The notes beneath the pieces are model-generated. The model made no database searches, was not told the DNA's origin, and saw nothing but the letters and a program-made list of their open reading frames with translations. From contig NZ_JARXWB010000014.1 of NCBI RefSeq assembly GCF_029892425.1, forward strand, positions 124,001 to 188,000: a stretch of 64,000 nt of DNA. Reading direction: 5' to 3'. Of the stretch, positions 1 through 8,376 are shown piece by piece (the stretch's first letter is position 1; each line of letters begins with the position of its first letter). The DNA is from Bradyrhizobium sp. BR13661. GTDB lineage: Bacteria > Pseudomonadota > Alphaproteobacteria > Rhizobiales > Xanthobacteraceae. Made by a program: the position numbers and the translations under genes.

Positions 1-1019
1 AGCAGCGCGAAACGCAGGCTCTTGCCTGGCGCGAGAAACGGCAAGGCAAGGTCCGCAGCACGATAAGCCGCCTTCTGTCCGGCGCGGTCGCCGTCGAAGC
101 AGAGGATCGGCTCGTCCGCCATCTTCCAGAGCAGCGCGAGCTGGTTTTCGGTCAACGCCGTTCCGAGCGGCGCGACGGCCCCGGGAAAGCCTGATGTGAC
201 CATGGCGATGACATCGACATAGCCCTCCACCACGATCAGCGCGCTGCCATCATGGGTGGCTTTCCGCGCCGTCGGATGATTGTAGAGATTGTCGCCCTTG
301 TGAAAGAGCGGCGTCTCCGGCGAGTTCAGATATTTGGCCGGAACGTCCTTCTCCAGCGCGCGGCCGCCGAAGGCGATGACGCGGCCCCTGATATCCGTGA
401 TCGGAAACATCACGCGATCGCGGAAGCGATCATAGGGGACGGGAATGTCGTTGCCGGCCACCAGCAGCCCGGTCTCGATCATGTCCTCGACGGACACGCC
501 GAGCTTGCCGAGATGCTCCTTTAGCGCAAAGCGATCGGGCGGCGGCGGCGCGTAGCCGAGCCGGAACTGCACTTGCGTCGCCGGCGAGATCGCGCGGTCG
601 GCGAGATAGCCGCGCGCTTTCGCACCGACGCGCGAGGCGAGCGTCTCGGAGAAAAACTTGGCCGCGAGCTCCATGACATCATGCAAGGTGCGGCGGCGCT
701 GCTCCTGCCGTGCCGCATCCGGCGTCACCGCCGGCAGCGGCAGGCCCGCCATGCTGGCGAGCCGCTCGACGGCCTCAGAGAACGGCAGGCCGTCGGTCTC
801 CATCACGAAGCTGATGATGTCGCCGTGCTTGCCGGAAGAGAAGTCGTGGTAAAAACCCTTCTGGTCGTTGACGTAGAAGGACGGCGTCTTTTCCTGTTGA
901 AACGGCGACAGGCCCTTCCACTCCCGCCCCGCCTTCTTCAGCTTGACGCGCTTGCCCACGACTTCGGAGACCGAAAGCCGGGCCCGAAGCTCGTCGAGGA
1001 ATTGGGGCGTGAAGCGCAT
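1..1019 (-). CDS. dnaG: DNA primase DnaG, 5' part (runs off the window)
   Basis: Reading leftward from ATG at 1019 gives MRFTPQFLDELRARL and about 339 codons before the window edge, so the C-terminal part is missing. DnaG makes RNA primers at the replication fork with DnaB helicase. Visible parts are the N-terminal primase domain (EKTPSF near residue 43), the RNA-polymerase core, and the start of the Toprim fold with EGYVDV and FDGDRAG, which hold the metal-binding acidic residues. The zinc-binding Cys/His residues expected near residues 38-65 are absent: the region reads GLSPFQQEKTPSF and later YHDFSSGKHGD. An in-frame ATG at 1025 is an alternative start. GatB/YqeY and carA lie further right, a common alphaproteobacterial neighbourhood. 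Confidence 0.97.
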   Translation of the reverse strand, partial: MRFTPQFLDELRARLSVSEVVGKRVKLKKAGREWKGLSPFQQEKTPSFYVNDQKGFYHDFSSGKHGDIISFVMETDGLPFSEAVERLASMAGLPLPAVTPDAARQEQRRRTLHDVMELAAKFFSETLASRVGAKARGYLADRAISPATQVQFRLGYAPPPPDRFALKEHLGKLGVSVEDMIETGLLVAGNDIPVPYDRFRDRVMFPITDIRGRVIAFGGRALEKDVPAKYLNSPETPLFHKGDNLYNHPTARKATHDGSALIVVEGYVDVIAMVTSGFPGAVAPLGTALTENQLALLWKMADEPILCFDGDRAGQKAAYRAADLALPFLAPGKSLRFAL

Positions 1020-1137
1020 GGCCATGATGTAGCGCGAAACCGGGTGAGTCGGGCGAAGGGATCAGGGATATAGGTGCGGGGCGGCCAGAAGTCAGGTTTG
1101 GGCGGGTTATCCTGACTATTCGACCTATGCACAGGCT

Positions 1138-1265
1138 GTCATTCCGGGGCGCCCCAAAGGGGCGAGCTAAGGTGCGCAATTGCGCACCGGAGAATCCATC
1201 GAGCCGCCGGAATGCAGGGAGAAATGGATTCCGGGTTCGCGCCAAGTGGCGCGCCCCGGAATGAC
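1138..1265. repeat. Dispersed palindromic intergenic repeat, family A copy 1
   Basis: The unit begins GTCATTCCGGGGCG and ends with its inverse CGCCCCGGAATGAC, with internal GGATTCCGGGTTCGCG-type sequence. The same ends occur at 14677-14782 and, more degenerate, at 30464-30537. It lies between dnaG and the chlorite-dismutase-like gene. It looks like a non-autonomous palindromic element of the kind scattered through Bradyrhizobium intergenic regions. Confidence 0.75.
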
Positions 1266-1310
1266 GGGGGGGGGCCTTGAACCCCACCCGGTTCCACGCT
1301 TCGATAGGCC

Positions 1311-1874
1311 ATGTTCAGGACCTTTCGAGGTGGCCAGAGCGGGGGCTGGCGCGTGACCTCGGTATCGCCTGTGACGGGCGAACCCCTGCCCTTCATGCCG
1401 GCGCTGTCGGTGATCGACGGCGACGCCGTCGCGCTGCCGCTGGTGCCCTCGCGCCATGCATGGCGCCTGGTCGGCGTGCCCAGCCATTTGCGCTACACCG
1501 AGCGCGCCGAAAGGCAGCAGCTCGTGAGCGTGCAGGCCGGTCTCGGCCGGCTGGAGGCGACCTGCGCGGCGCTGATCCCGATCCGCAAATCGCAGGCCTG
1601 GTGGGATCTCACGCAGGAGGAGCGGCGCAAGATCTTCGAAGACAAGTCGCACCACATCGCCAGCAGCATGCGCTTCCTGCCTTCAGTTGCGCGCCAGCTC
1701 TATCACTGCCGCGACCTCGGCGAGCCCTTCGATTTCCTGACCTGGTTCGAATACGCACCGGCGCACGTCTCGCTGTTCGAGGAGCTGGTCGGGATGCTCA
1801 GGCGCACCGAGGAGTGGACCTATGTCGAGCGCGAGGTCGATGTGCGCGTGGTGAAGGAAGTGCTATCGGCCTAA
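1311..1874 (+). CDS. Chlorite dismutase-family (Cld/HemQ-like) protein
   Basis: This 187-residue soluble protein resembles the chlorite dismutase superfamily, whose members bind heme (chlorite dismutases, coproheme decarboxylases) or have lost heme. The C-terminal half carries the family pattern: WWDL..EERRKIFEDKSHH, then RQLYHCRDLGEPFDFLTWFEY, then LFEELVGMLRRTEEWTYVEREVDVRV. The His in LYHCRDLGE is the candidate proximal heme ligand. The protein is shorter than typical Cld. No signal peptide is visible. ATG 1311 lacks a strong ribosome site, and a GTG at 1353 is a possible later start. No neighbour suggests a pathway, so substrate and heme state are unknown. Confidence 0.72.
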   Translation: MFRTFRGGQSGGWRVTSVSPVTGEPLPFMPALSVIDGDAVALPLVPSRHAWRLVGVPSHLRYTERAERQQLVSVQAGLGRLEATCAALIPIRKSQAWWDLTQEERRKIFEDKSHHIASSMRFLPSVARQLYHCRDLGEPFDFLTWFEYAPAHVSLFEELVGMLRRTEEWTYVEREVDVRVVKEVLSA

Positions 1875-1958
1875 AGCGCGACGAGATCGCGCTTTAGGTT
1901 ATTGTTTGAGCATGATCTTTTCGGAAAACCGCTACACACTTTTCCGGATCATGCTCTA
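1871..1958. repeat. Rhizobial palindromic repeat, family C copy 1
   Basis: It starts with a perfect 11-bp hairpin (CTAAAGCGCGA, loop CGAGA, TCGCGCTTTAG) that overlaps the stop codon of the upstream gene, then has GTTTGAGCATGATC and the near-inverse GGATCATGCTCTA. A longer copy is at 11776-11906. The hairpin and convergent neighbours suggest it may also end transcription. Confidence 0.75.
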
Positions 1959-2354
1959 ATGGTCGAGAAAGCGGCCGGACGCGATGTGCGGCAGATCGGT
2001 GACGGGCCAGTTGTAGACGTAGGTCCAGGCCGGCGCGGTCAAACCATCCGCCCCCGTCACGTCGACCAGCTGGCGCAGATATTCGGTCGGCTCCGGAAAG
2101 CCCTCGCCGCAGGCCTCGTACATGTCGAGCTCGCGCAGGAGTTCGTCGCCGGCGCGCAAGCGGAAGAGCTCGCCGTGCACCACATCCGATGACGCGTCGG
2201 ACAGCAGCAAGCCCGGATAGTGCTTCACCAGCACGAGCCGGCCGCGGCAGCGCGCCTCACCCAGAAAATCCGCATGCTGCGCCAACAGCCGCGCCATCGG
2301 ATGGTCGAAGCCGCGCATCAGCGTGCCGTAGACGAAGAGACGATCGGAGGTCAT
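1956..2354 (-). CDS. Gamma-glutamylcyclotransferase-like (AIG2/GGCT family) protein
   Basis: The family cyclizes gamma-glutamyl groups to 5-oxoproline. The 132-residue protein opens with the typical substrate loop FVYGTLMRG (residues 7-15), contains LPGL-like KHYPGLLLS, GELFRL and LDMYEACGEGFP, and ends with the usual TYVYNW...GRFLDH. Length fits the single-domain family. Start ATG 2354 is chosen because the fold begins right after it; further upstream the frame is only antisense to the next gene. It is divergent from the N-formylglutamate amidohydrolase 75 bp away, and both act on glutamate derivatives, so a shared role is possible but unproven. Confidence 0.85.
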   Translation of the reverse strand: MTSDRLFVYGTLMRGFDHPMARLLAQHADFLGEARCRGRLVLVKHYPGLLLSDASSDVVHGELFRLRAGDELLRELDMYEACGEGFPEPTEYLRQLVDVTGADGLTAPAWTYVYNWPVTDLPHIASGRFLDH

Positions 2355-2429
2355 GTTGTTCGAACGTTGCGGCGTCGGTGTAATGGGGTTACTCCGTTTC
2401 AACAGATTATCGTTTGATAGGCAATCAGG

Positions 2430-3236
2430 ATGGACCTGCACACAGCCGAGGCGACGGATCAACTGCTTGGCGATGCCGATATTCCGCCAGTGCATGAGGT
2501 GAATGCAGAGGGCACATCGCCCTTCCTGCTCACAGCGGACCATTACGGCCGCATCCTGCCGCGCTCGCTCGGCGATCTCGGCGTTTCCGAGAGCGAGCTG
2601 GTCAGGCACATCGCCTGGGACATCGGCATCGCCGGCGTGGCCGAGCGGATGGCGGAGATGCTTGACGCGCATCTGATCGCGCAGCGCTATTCGCGGCTGG
2701 TGATCGACTGCAACCGTCCTCCTGGTGTGGCGAGCTCGATCCCCGTCATATCCGAAGCGACGAGAGTTCCGCGCAACGAGGGCCTCTCGGATGGCGAGCG
2801 TGCGGCGCGGCGCCGCGAGATCTTCGAGCCCTACCATCATCGCATCAATGCTGCGATCGACCGCCGCATCCACGCGAAACGGCCGACCATATTGTTGTCG
2901 CTGCACAGCTTCACGCCCGTCTATGCCGGCGTCGCGCGACCCTGGCACATCGGCGCGCTCTACCATCGCGACAAGGTGCTGCCGCAGCTGCTGCTGAAGC
3001 ATCTGCGCAGCGAAGGCGATCTCGTCGTCGGCGACAACGAGCCCTATGCCGCGAGCGACCTCACCGACTACACCATTCCCGTTCATGGCGAGGCGCGCGG
3101 CCTCGTCAACACCGGCATCGAGATCCGCCAGGATCTGATCGCGGATCAATCCGGCCAGCAGCAATGGGCCGAGCGGCTGGCAAGGATTTTTGCGGAGATC
3201 GAGGTGGAGCTGAAGCCGGCGTTGCTCGTCGGCTAG
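2430..3236 (+). CDS. N-formylglutamate amidohydrolase family protein
   Basis: Members hydrolyse N-formyl-L-glutamate to glutamate and formate, the last step of one histidine degradation route, although many chromosomal copies have unknown substrates. The 268-residue sequence shows VHEVNAEGTSPFLLTADHYGR near the N terminus, LVIDCNRPPG (about residues 91-100), EPYHHRINAAIDRR, and LLSLHSFTPVYAG, which holds a metal-binding type His. The later GDNEPYAASD and IPVHGEARG match the family C-terminal half. No hut genes are nearby. Start ATG 2430 directly precedes the conserved domain. Confidence 0.85.
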   Translation: MDLHTAEATDQLLGDADIPPVHEVNAEGTSPFLLTADHYGRILPRSLGDLGVSESELVRHIAWDIGIAGVAERMAEMLDAHLIAQRYSRLVIDCNRPPGVASSIPVISEATRVPRNEGLSDGERAARRREIFEPYHHRINAAIDRRIHAKRPTILLSLHSFTPVYAGVARPWHIGALYHRDKVLPQLLLKHLRSEGDLVVGDNEPYAASDLTDYTIPVHGEARGLVNTGIEIRQDLIADQSGQQQWAERLARIFAEIEVELKPALLVG

Positions 3237-4240
3237 CCGCCCCGCGTCGCGACGAACAGCGCGAGCGCGGCGAAGATCGCGGCGATGCCCCACAGCACAT
3301 AGGCGATCCGGCCGTCGCTGCGGGCATCGAGCGTGGCCTCGGCGGGATTATCGGGATTGACGTGGACGTCGACGGCCGCGCCGTCCTGATAGCGCGACAT
3401 CAGCTTCTCCAGCATCTTGCTCGAGGCCTGCGGCGTTTCGGCCGCAACCCGCGCGCATTCATTGGTGTAGCGGACGTTCTGGTAGCTGTAGGTATAGGTC
3501 ACGCGCTTGCCGAACATCTCGGCGCCGCGCGCCTCGCCCGGCTCGCTCGCCTGGTGATATTCCTCTACCCCCGACAGCTTGATGGTGCCCGGCACGACCG
3601 GCCAGCGCCGCGCCATCGAGGCCTGACGTTGCGCCGCCCACGCCATCAGCGCGATGACGAGGCCGAACGCGGCGAAGCCGACGACGAGGCCCGCAAGATC
3701 GGGCCGGCCGACATGATGGGCGAGGTACAAATAGCTCTGGTTGAGGCCAAACGCCGAGCCCAAGATGATGGCGACCACGATGGCCGAGCCGATGCCGAGG
3801 CAGCCCCACAGGCCCTTCGGCAGGTCGCGCTCCAGCACCGCTTTCTCAGGGTGCTTCGGATTGTAATAGACGGTGACGATGCTGCCGGCGGGATATTTCG
3901 CCAGCTTCTCGGCGACCTGGAAGTTGCCGAGGTCCTCGCCGATCGAGATGCGGTTGCAGCTCAGTTTCCGTCCGCCGACGGAATATTCGTAGGTGACGTT
4001 GGCGAAGTTGCGGCTCTCCATGCGGTAGCCGTCCTCGCGCTCGTCGTCGGACACCCTGACTTCGCGCAGCTCGGCAATCGACGTGACGACCTTGCCCGAT
4101 ACAAGCGGCCAGCTCCGCGCCTCGCGCGCCTGCCAGGTCTTCACGATGGCGGCAACCAGGATCAGCGCGAGCGGCGCAAGCAGCATCACGTAAACGAGCG
4201 GAGGCATATTCGGCACGGCAATATCCTTCGTCAGCGGCAA
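3233..4240 (-). CDS. DUF3592 membrane protein with two tandem DUF3592 units
   Basis: The 335-residue protein carries two copies of the DUF3592 pattern. Copy 1 has WPLVSGKVVTS...NVTYEYSVGG...VTVYYNPKHPEKAVLERD; copy 2 has WPVVPGTIKLSG...VTYTYSYQNVRY...VDVHVNPDNPAEATLD. Hydrophobic segments flank and separate them: near residues 13-30, about 148-165, a pair around 190-210, and one at the C terminus. Function is unknown; the repeats probably form beta domains outside the membrane. It is convergent with and overlaps the end of the preceding gene by 4 bp. An alternative start ATG lies at 4207. Confidence 0.8.
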   Translation of the reverse strand: MPLTKDIAVPNMPPLVYVMLLAPLALILVAAIVKTWQAREARSWPLVSGKVVTSIAELREVRVSDDEREDGYRMESRNFANVTYEYSVGGRKLSCNRISIGEDLGNFQVAEKLAKYPAGSIVTVYYNPKHPEKAVLERDLPKGLWGCLGIGSAIVVAIILGSAFGLNQSYLYLAHHVGRPDLAGLVVGFAAFGLVIALMAWAAQRQASMARRWPVVPGTIKLSGVEEYHQASEPGEARGAEMFGKRVTYTYSYQNVRYTNECARVAAETPQASSKMLEKLMSRYQDGAAVDVHVNPDNPAEATLDARSDGRIAYVLWGIAAIFAALALFVATRGG

Positions 4241-4304
4241 TGCTTCCTTGGACGCACCGCCGCGGACGAAGGTTCAACGGGCAGGCCCGCTTAAATGATC
4301 CGGC

Positions 4305-4925
4305 TCATTTGGCCCGGATCAGCGCCAGCCAGATGCCGCCGCCGATCATGAAGCCGCCGGAGACGCGCGACACCAGGCGGGTGCGGCGTGCCGAGAAAAA
4401 GCCGCGGACCTGACCGGCAAGCAGCGCGTAGATTCCATCCGTCAGGCCGGCGAGCACCATGAAGGTGATCCCGAGCACCAGGACCTGCGACAAATGATCC
4501 TTGCTCATGTCCATGAATTGCGGAATGAACGCGCCGAAGAATACCAGCAGCTTCGGGTTCGACAACGCCACGACGAAGCCTTGCAGAAGAAAGCCTCCGC
4601 GCGGCGGCGGCGGCGGCGCGTCGGCGGAGACGCCTTGAGCCGGAGAGCGGATCAGCTTGATGCCGAGCCAGACCAGATAGGCTGCACCCGCAAAGCGCAC
4701 CCAGTTGAACCAATAGCCCATCGTCGCCATCAGCGTGGTGAGGCCGACCGCGAGGATGCCGATCACGATCAGCAGCCCGATCTGCACGCCGAGAATGTTG
4801 GTCAGGGCCGCGCGCGTGCCGTGGCGCAGGCCGTTGGCGATGACGAGGGTGACGATCGGCCCCGGCAACAGCGCCAGCGCAATGCAGGCGGCAACGAAGG
4901 CGAAATAGGCTTGCATGGACATCAT
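4305..4925 (-). CDS. LysE/RhtB family amino-acid exporter
   Basis: LysE-family proteins export amino acids or related small molecules across the inner membrane. The 206-residue protein has about six hydrophobic segments and the family signature near the N terminus, LLPGPIVTLVIANGLRHGTRAAL, followed by ILGVQIGLL and AGAAYLVWLGIKLIRS. The conserved FNPKLLVFF-type motif appears as ALSNPKLLVFFGAFIPQFM. Length is typical. Start ATG 4925 is preceded by a GGGAGG-like site (reverse of cctcccat just upstream). No regulator lies next to it, so the substrate cannot be named. Confidence 0.9.
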   Translation of the reverse strand: MMSMQAYFAFVAACIALALLPGPIVTLVIANGLRHGTRAALTNILGVQIGLLIVIGILAVGLTTLMATMGYWFNWVRFAGAAYLVWLGIKLIRSPAQGVSADAPPPPPRGGFLLQGFVVALSNPKLLVFFGAFIPQFMDMSKDHLSQVLVLGITFMVLAGLTDGIYALLAGQVRGFFSARRTRLVSRVSGGFMIGGGIWLALIRAK

Positions 4926-4972
4926 GGGAGGAACTCGGGCTGTGGGGGCTTGGTGGCATTAATGCATGGCAC

Positions 4973-5515
4973 TCAGTATCCGTCCAGCGCCGCCGTCACC
5001 CACGTTTTCATCTCGCGCGTTTCGAGGAACGCGAGCGCCGCATGCTGCATCGCGTTGGCGTCGCCCTTCCCTTGCGCCGCCGCGACGAAGAGATCGCAAC
5101 GCCGCGAGACGGCGACGCCGACTGCGGCATGGCCCGCATTGTCCGATCCCCCGAGATCATAGCGTCGGGTACGACCATGCATCTCGCCAACACGCACCGC
5201 GTCACCAGGTGCGCTCGCTGCAAAGCTCGGCGTGATCAGATCGATGTCGGCGACGCGATCGACCTCGTCGTCATCGGCGACGCCGCTGTCGCAATTGCAG
5301 AAGCCGCGCTTGGCGCGGACGTAGAGCTCGGCGCCGTCGCAGGCGCCGCCCTCGCAGCGAAACGCACGGCCCGCAGGCCAGCCGTCGCGCGGAAACGGCC
5401 AGGCGATCTCGCGCCAGTGCGCCGATGCCTGCGCAGGCGGCGCGAGCTGATACGCGGCGACGCCGGATGCGCCGAGCGCGGCAAGAGCGAGCGCGATCGT
5501 CACAGCGCGCCGCAT
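4973..5515 (-). CDS. Exported hypothetical protein (Cys-containing)
   Basis: The 180-residue protein begins with a signal-like segment (MRRAVTIALALAALGASGVAAYQL). It then has WREIAWPFPRDGWPAGRAFRC and several cysteines (CEGGACDG, GFCNCDSG, RRCDLF), which suggests disulfides in the periplasm. I do not recognise a named family. The start lies 2 bp from the stop of the LVIVD-repeat gene to its right on the same strand, so the two are probably cotranscribed and the proteins may act in the same compartment. Confidence 0.7.
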   Translation of the reverse strand: MRRAVTIALALAALGASGVAAYQLAPPAQASAHWREIAWPFPRDGWPAGRAFRCEGGACDGAELYVRAKRGFCNCDSGVADDDEVDRVADIDLITPSFAASAPGDAVRVGEMHGRTRRYDLGGSDNAGHAAVGVAVSRRCDLFVAAAQGKGDANAMQHAALAFLETREMKTWVTAALDGY

Positions 5516-5517
5516 CG

Positions 5518-6963
5518 TCAGTTCTTCGGCAGGCCGGCAGCGGCGCGCGCCGCGCCGGTCAGCTCGAGAATGTGCAGACCGGTGTTGGCGCGATCGACGA
5601 TGTAGATGTAGCCGCGGTCATCGGTCTCGACATTGTTGGTCTGGATCGCGACCTTGCAGCGCTCGCCGCCTTCGATCGGAATGCAGCGCTTGTCCGTCGC
5701 GCTCGTGATCGACGGAATGAAATAGCCGACCTCCTTGGGATGATAGGGATCGCGGATGTCGAGCGCGCGAACGCCGGCGTTGAAGAAGGCGATGAAGGCC
5801 ATCTTCTTGTAATAGACCGGCGCCATGCTCTCATTCGAGGAGTGCGAGCCGAACCGGCCGCCGCGCTGGCAGAACTGCCCGCTGGCCTCGGGTACCGTGT
5901 AGCCCGAGATCACCATCGGCCGCGTCTCGGTGGTGACGTCGGCGAACCACACCATCTGCCGCGCCTCGCCGCATTCGTTGAGGATCGCTTCATCCACGAT
6001 CATGACGATGTCACGGGTCTTGCCATCCTTGTCCTCGGCGAATTCGGCGACGGGCATGTCGAGCATCGGAAACGTCGTGTGCGCGCCGTTGAATGCGGAC
6101 ATCGGCATCCGCGAAATCTCCGGAAAGCGCAGATTGTCGGGCGTCGGCTCCTTGGGCCCGTTCAGGAGCTTCTCACGATCGACGATCTGCAGGATGCCGC
6201 CCTTGTTGGTGCCATAGCCGAAATAGACGCGATTGCCCGAGGGCCCGGTCGAGATCGGGCCGTGCAGCTCGGTCGGCACCGCGCCGGTCGACCCGGGCTC
6301 CTGGCCGGGCAGACCGAAGTCGCGGATCTTCTGCGGGTGCGCGGGATCAGAGAGATCATAGATCTGCGTCATCCGCCGCGTGCGCCAGTCCGGCGCGCCC
6401 GAGACGAGATAGGCGATGCCGGTGTCGCATTCCCACCAGCTCTTGTGCGTGTCCTTCAAGCCACCGATGCGGGTGATCAGCGCCGGGTTGGCGGGGTCAG
6501 TGACGTTCCAGATTTCATGCGCCTCGCTGCCGAAGGTGCGCAGCATGTAGACCGCATTAGGGTCTCCCTTCGGCAAGGTCTTGCCGTCACACACGCGCAC
6601 CATCTGCGCGCCGCCGGATTCATATTTCCCCTCCTGCCCCGGCAGGTGCCTCAGATATTTGGGATGCGCGGGATCGGTGACATCGACGATTGAAGTCCCG
6701 TTCGGCTCCGCCTTGCCCGTCAGCGGGTTGACGGGATTGAGGACATCGTCGGTGCCACCGTGATGGCCGATATAGGCGATCCAGCGGTCGCCCTGGTGAT
6801 GGATGGTCGGCTGATAGGCGCTGCGGGCCTGGAGATCGTTGCTGCCGACCAGCTTCATGTTGGACGCCTCGGGCGGCGCACCGATGGTCTGCTTCTGGGC
6901 GTGAACAACAGTGCTGCCGACGAAAAGGACGAGGGCGGCAGCAGTCAGGACGCAACGGAACAT
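5518..6963 (-). CDS. Exported LVIVD-repeat (beta-propeller-like) protein
   Basis: After a signal peptide (MFRCVLTAAALVLFVGSTVVHAQ) the 481-residue protein has repeated units of the LVIVD type: SIVDVTDPAHPKYL, IWNVTDPANPALITRI, IYDLSDPAHPQKIRDF, ALDIRDPYHPKEVGYF and YIVDRANTGLHILEL. Such repeats form a beta-propeller on the outer or periplasmic side; the role is unknown. ATG 6963 is chosen because it opens the signal peptide and GGGAGG lies about 7 nt upstream. It is followed without gap by the exported Cys protein gene and is divergent from the ArsR operon 116 bp away. Confidence 0.85.
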   Translation of the reverse strand: MFRCVLTAAALVLFVGSTVVHAQKQTIGAPPEASNMKLVGSNDLQARSAYQPTIHHQGDRWIAYIGHHGGTDDVLNPVNPLTGKAEPNGTSIVDVTDPAHPKYLRHLPGQEGKYESGGAQMVRVCDGKTLPKGDPNAVYMLRTFGSEAHEIWNVTDPANPALITRIGGLKDTHKSWWECDTGIAYLVSGAPDWRTRRMTQIYDLSDPAHPQKIRDFGLPGQEPGSTGAVPTELHGPISTGPSGNRVYFGYGTNKGGILQIVDREKLLNGPKEPTPDNLRFPEISRMPMSAFNGAHTTFPMLDMPVAEFAEDKDGKTRDIVMIVDEAILNECGEARQMVWFADVTTETRPMVISGYTVPEASGQFCQRGGRFGSHSSNESMAPVYYKKMAFIAFFNAGVRALDIRDPYHPKEVGYFIPSITSATDKRCIPIEGGERCKVAIQTNNVETDDRGYIYIVDRANTGLHILELTGAARAAAGLPKN

Positions 6964-7042
6964 CAAAGTCCTCCCGGAACCAATCTGCGTTGGCTGAGCT
7001 TCAAGGCTAGCACAGCCATTTGCAGGCGCCAAAGACACCATC

Positions 7043-7072
7043 TTGACATGCAACCATTTGGTTGCCTATTAT
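7043..7072 (+). promoter_or_regulatory. Sigma70-type promoter with ArsR operator in the spacer
   Basis: TTGACA (7043-7048) and TATTAT (7067-7072) are separated by 18 bp. The spacer contains a perfect palindrome, GCAACCA-TT-TGGTTGC (7050-7065). A dimeric ArsR repressor bound there would block RNA polymerase, so the operon probably autoregulates. The -10 box ends only 7 bp before the ArsR ATG at 7080, which predicts a leaderless or nearly leaderless transcript. Confidence 0.8.
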
Positions 7073-7079
7073 CGCCGCC

Positions 7080-7394
7080 ATGGATGAGGTGTTCAAAGCG
7101 CTCGCCGATGCGTCGCGACGGTCGCTGCTGGACCGGCTTCACGCCAGCAACGGCCAGACGCTGAACGAGCTTTGCGAGGGCCTCGCGATGACGCGCCAGG
7201 CGGTGACGAAGCACCTGGTCATCCTGGAAGAGGCCAACCTGGTCACGACCATCAGGCATGGCCGCGAGAAGCTGCACTATCTCAACCCGGTGCCGATCCA
7301 TCAGATCGGCGAGCGCTGGATCAGGAAGTTCGAGCGCGACAAGCTCGTCGCGCTCAGCGAGTTGAAACGCCAGTTGGAGAAACGTGATGAGTAA
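7080..7394 (+). CDS. ArsR-family winged-helix repressor
   Basis: The 104-residue protein is a metal-independent ArsR regulator of the SdpR-like kind. It opens FKALADASRRSLLDRL, then has the recognition region LAMTRQAVTKHLVILEEANLV and the wing RHGREKLHYLNPVPI. No metal-binding CxC motif is present. It overlaps the next gene by 8 bp and leads an ArsR-SRPBCC-SRPBCC operon, a widespread arrangement in which the SRPBCC proteins are the regulated products and may bind the inducing ligand. The start at 7080 follows the -10 box almost directly. Confidence 0.92.
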   Translation: MDEVFKALADASRRSLLDRLHASNGQTLNELCEGLAMTRQAVTKHLVILEEANLVTTIRHGREKLHYLNPVPIHQIGERWIRKFERDKLVALSELKRQLEKRDE

Positions 7395-7857
7395 GCCGCA
7401 ATTCGTCTATGTCACCTACATCGAGACCACGCCGGACAAGCTGTGGAACGCGCTGACGTCGAGTGAATTCACCAGGCAATACTGGTTCGGCGCCGAAGTC
7501 CGTTCCGACTGGAAGGTGGGCTCGCCCTTCGCGCTGACGCTCGACGGCGAGGTGACTGATTCCGGCGAAATCCTCGAGGCTGACCCGCCGCGGCGCCTGT
7601 CCTACAGCTTCAAGCATCACAAATACGAGGAGCTGCGCGGCGAGCCGATCTCGCGCGTCGTCTTCACACTCGAACCATTCGGCTCGGTCGTGCGTTTGAC
7701 CGTGCTGCATGATGGCTTCATCGAGGGTGGCAAATATCTTGGTGCCGTCTCCAACGGTTGGCCGGCGATCCTGTCGCAGCTCAAGAGCCTGCTCGAGACC
7801 GGCAAGCTGCTCGGCATCCCGCGCGCGGCGCTCAACAAGGGATTCGACGCGAAATGA
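7387..7857 (+). CDS. SRPBCC (AHSA1-type) domain protein
   Basis: The 156-residue single-domain protein has the AHSA1/START-like fold pattern: VYVTYIETTPDKLWNALTSSEFTRQYWFGAEV at the start, PRRLSYSFK in the middle, and GWPAILSQLKSLLETG in the C-terminal helix. These proteins form a hydrophobic ligand cavity; the ligand is unknown here. It overlaps arsR by 8 bp and the following paralogue by 4 bp (ATGA), so the three are translationally coupled. Confidence 0.9.
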   Translation: MSKPQFVYVTYIETTPDKLWNALTSSEFTRQYWFGAEVRSDWKVGSPFALTLDGEVTDSGEILEADPPRRLSYSFKHHKYEELRGEPISRVVFTLEPFGSVVRLTVLHDGFIEGGKYLGAVSNGWPAILSQLKSLLETGKLLGIPRAALNKGFDAK

Positions 7858-8366
7858 ATCTCGACCAGTTCAAGCCGCTGACGGTCTACAGCATCTACAT
7901 CGCCTCGACGCCGGAGAAGGTGTGGGAGGCGCTGACCTCGGCCGAGTTCAGCAGGCAATATTTCTTCGGCAACGCCGTGGAGGTCGAGCCCCGGCTCGGC
8001 GGCGCTTTCGTCGTGCGCACACCCGACGGCGCGCTGCATATCAGCGGCGAGGTCCTCGCCTACGATCCGCCGCACAAGCTTGCGGTGACGTTCAACGTCA
8101 ACTGGCCGGAGTTGATCGAAAAGCTGGGGCCGACCCTCGTCACCTACGACATCGAGCAGATGGGCGATGCTGTCCGGCTCACCATGAGCGAAGGCCACGA
8201 CCGTCCGCTGAGCGATGACATTCTGTCCGGCGGGCGCTCTGGCTGGCCCGCGATCCTCTCTAGCCTCAAGAGCTTGCTCGAGACCGGCAAGCCACTGGTG
8301 GTGAAGATGGGCCCGCCGCAGCGGATGCTGGATGCACTGAGGGCGATGGGGATCAAGACACCGTAG
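7854..8366 (+). CDS. Second SRPBCC (AHSA1-type) domain protein
   Basis: This 170-residue protein is a clear paralogue of the gene before it: YSIYIASTPEKVWEALTSAEFSRQYFFGNAVEV and GWPAILSSLKSLLETGKPL align along the whole length. It has a longer C terminus (KMGPPQRMLDALRAMGIKTP). Start ATG 7854 overlaps the previous stop in an ATGA. The tandem pair suggests local duplication followed by divergence in ligand or partner. Confidence 0.9.
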   Translation: MNLDQFKPLTVYSIYIASTPEKVWEALTSAEFSRQYFFGNAVEVEPRLGGAFVVRTPDGALHISGEVLAYDPPHKLAVTFNVNWPELIEKLGPTLVTYDIEQMGDAVRLTMSEGHDRPLSDDILSGGRSGWPAILSSLKSLLETGKPLVVKMGPPQRMLDALRAMGIKTP

Positions 8367-8376
8367 CCCCGCTGCC

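Noticed and set aside
2355..3293. Upstream extension of the gamma-glutamylcyclotransferase frame
   Set aside because: The extension is antisense to the N-formylglutamate amidohydrolase; the family fold starts at 2354.
3164..4294. 376-codon plus-strand frame opposite the DUF3592 gene
   Set aside because: The other strand has clear DUF3592 repeats; this frame is compositional shadow.
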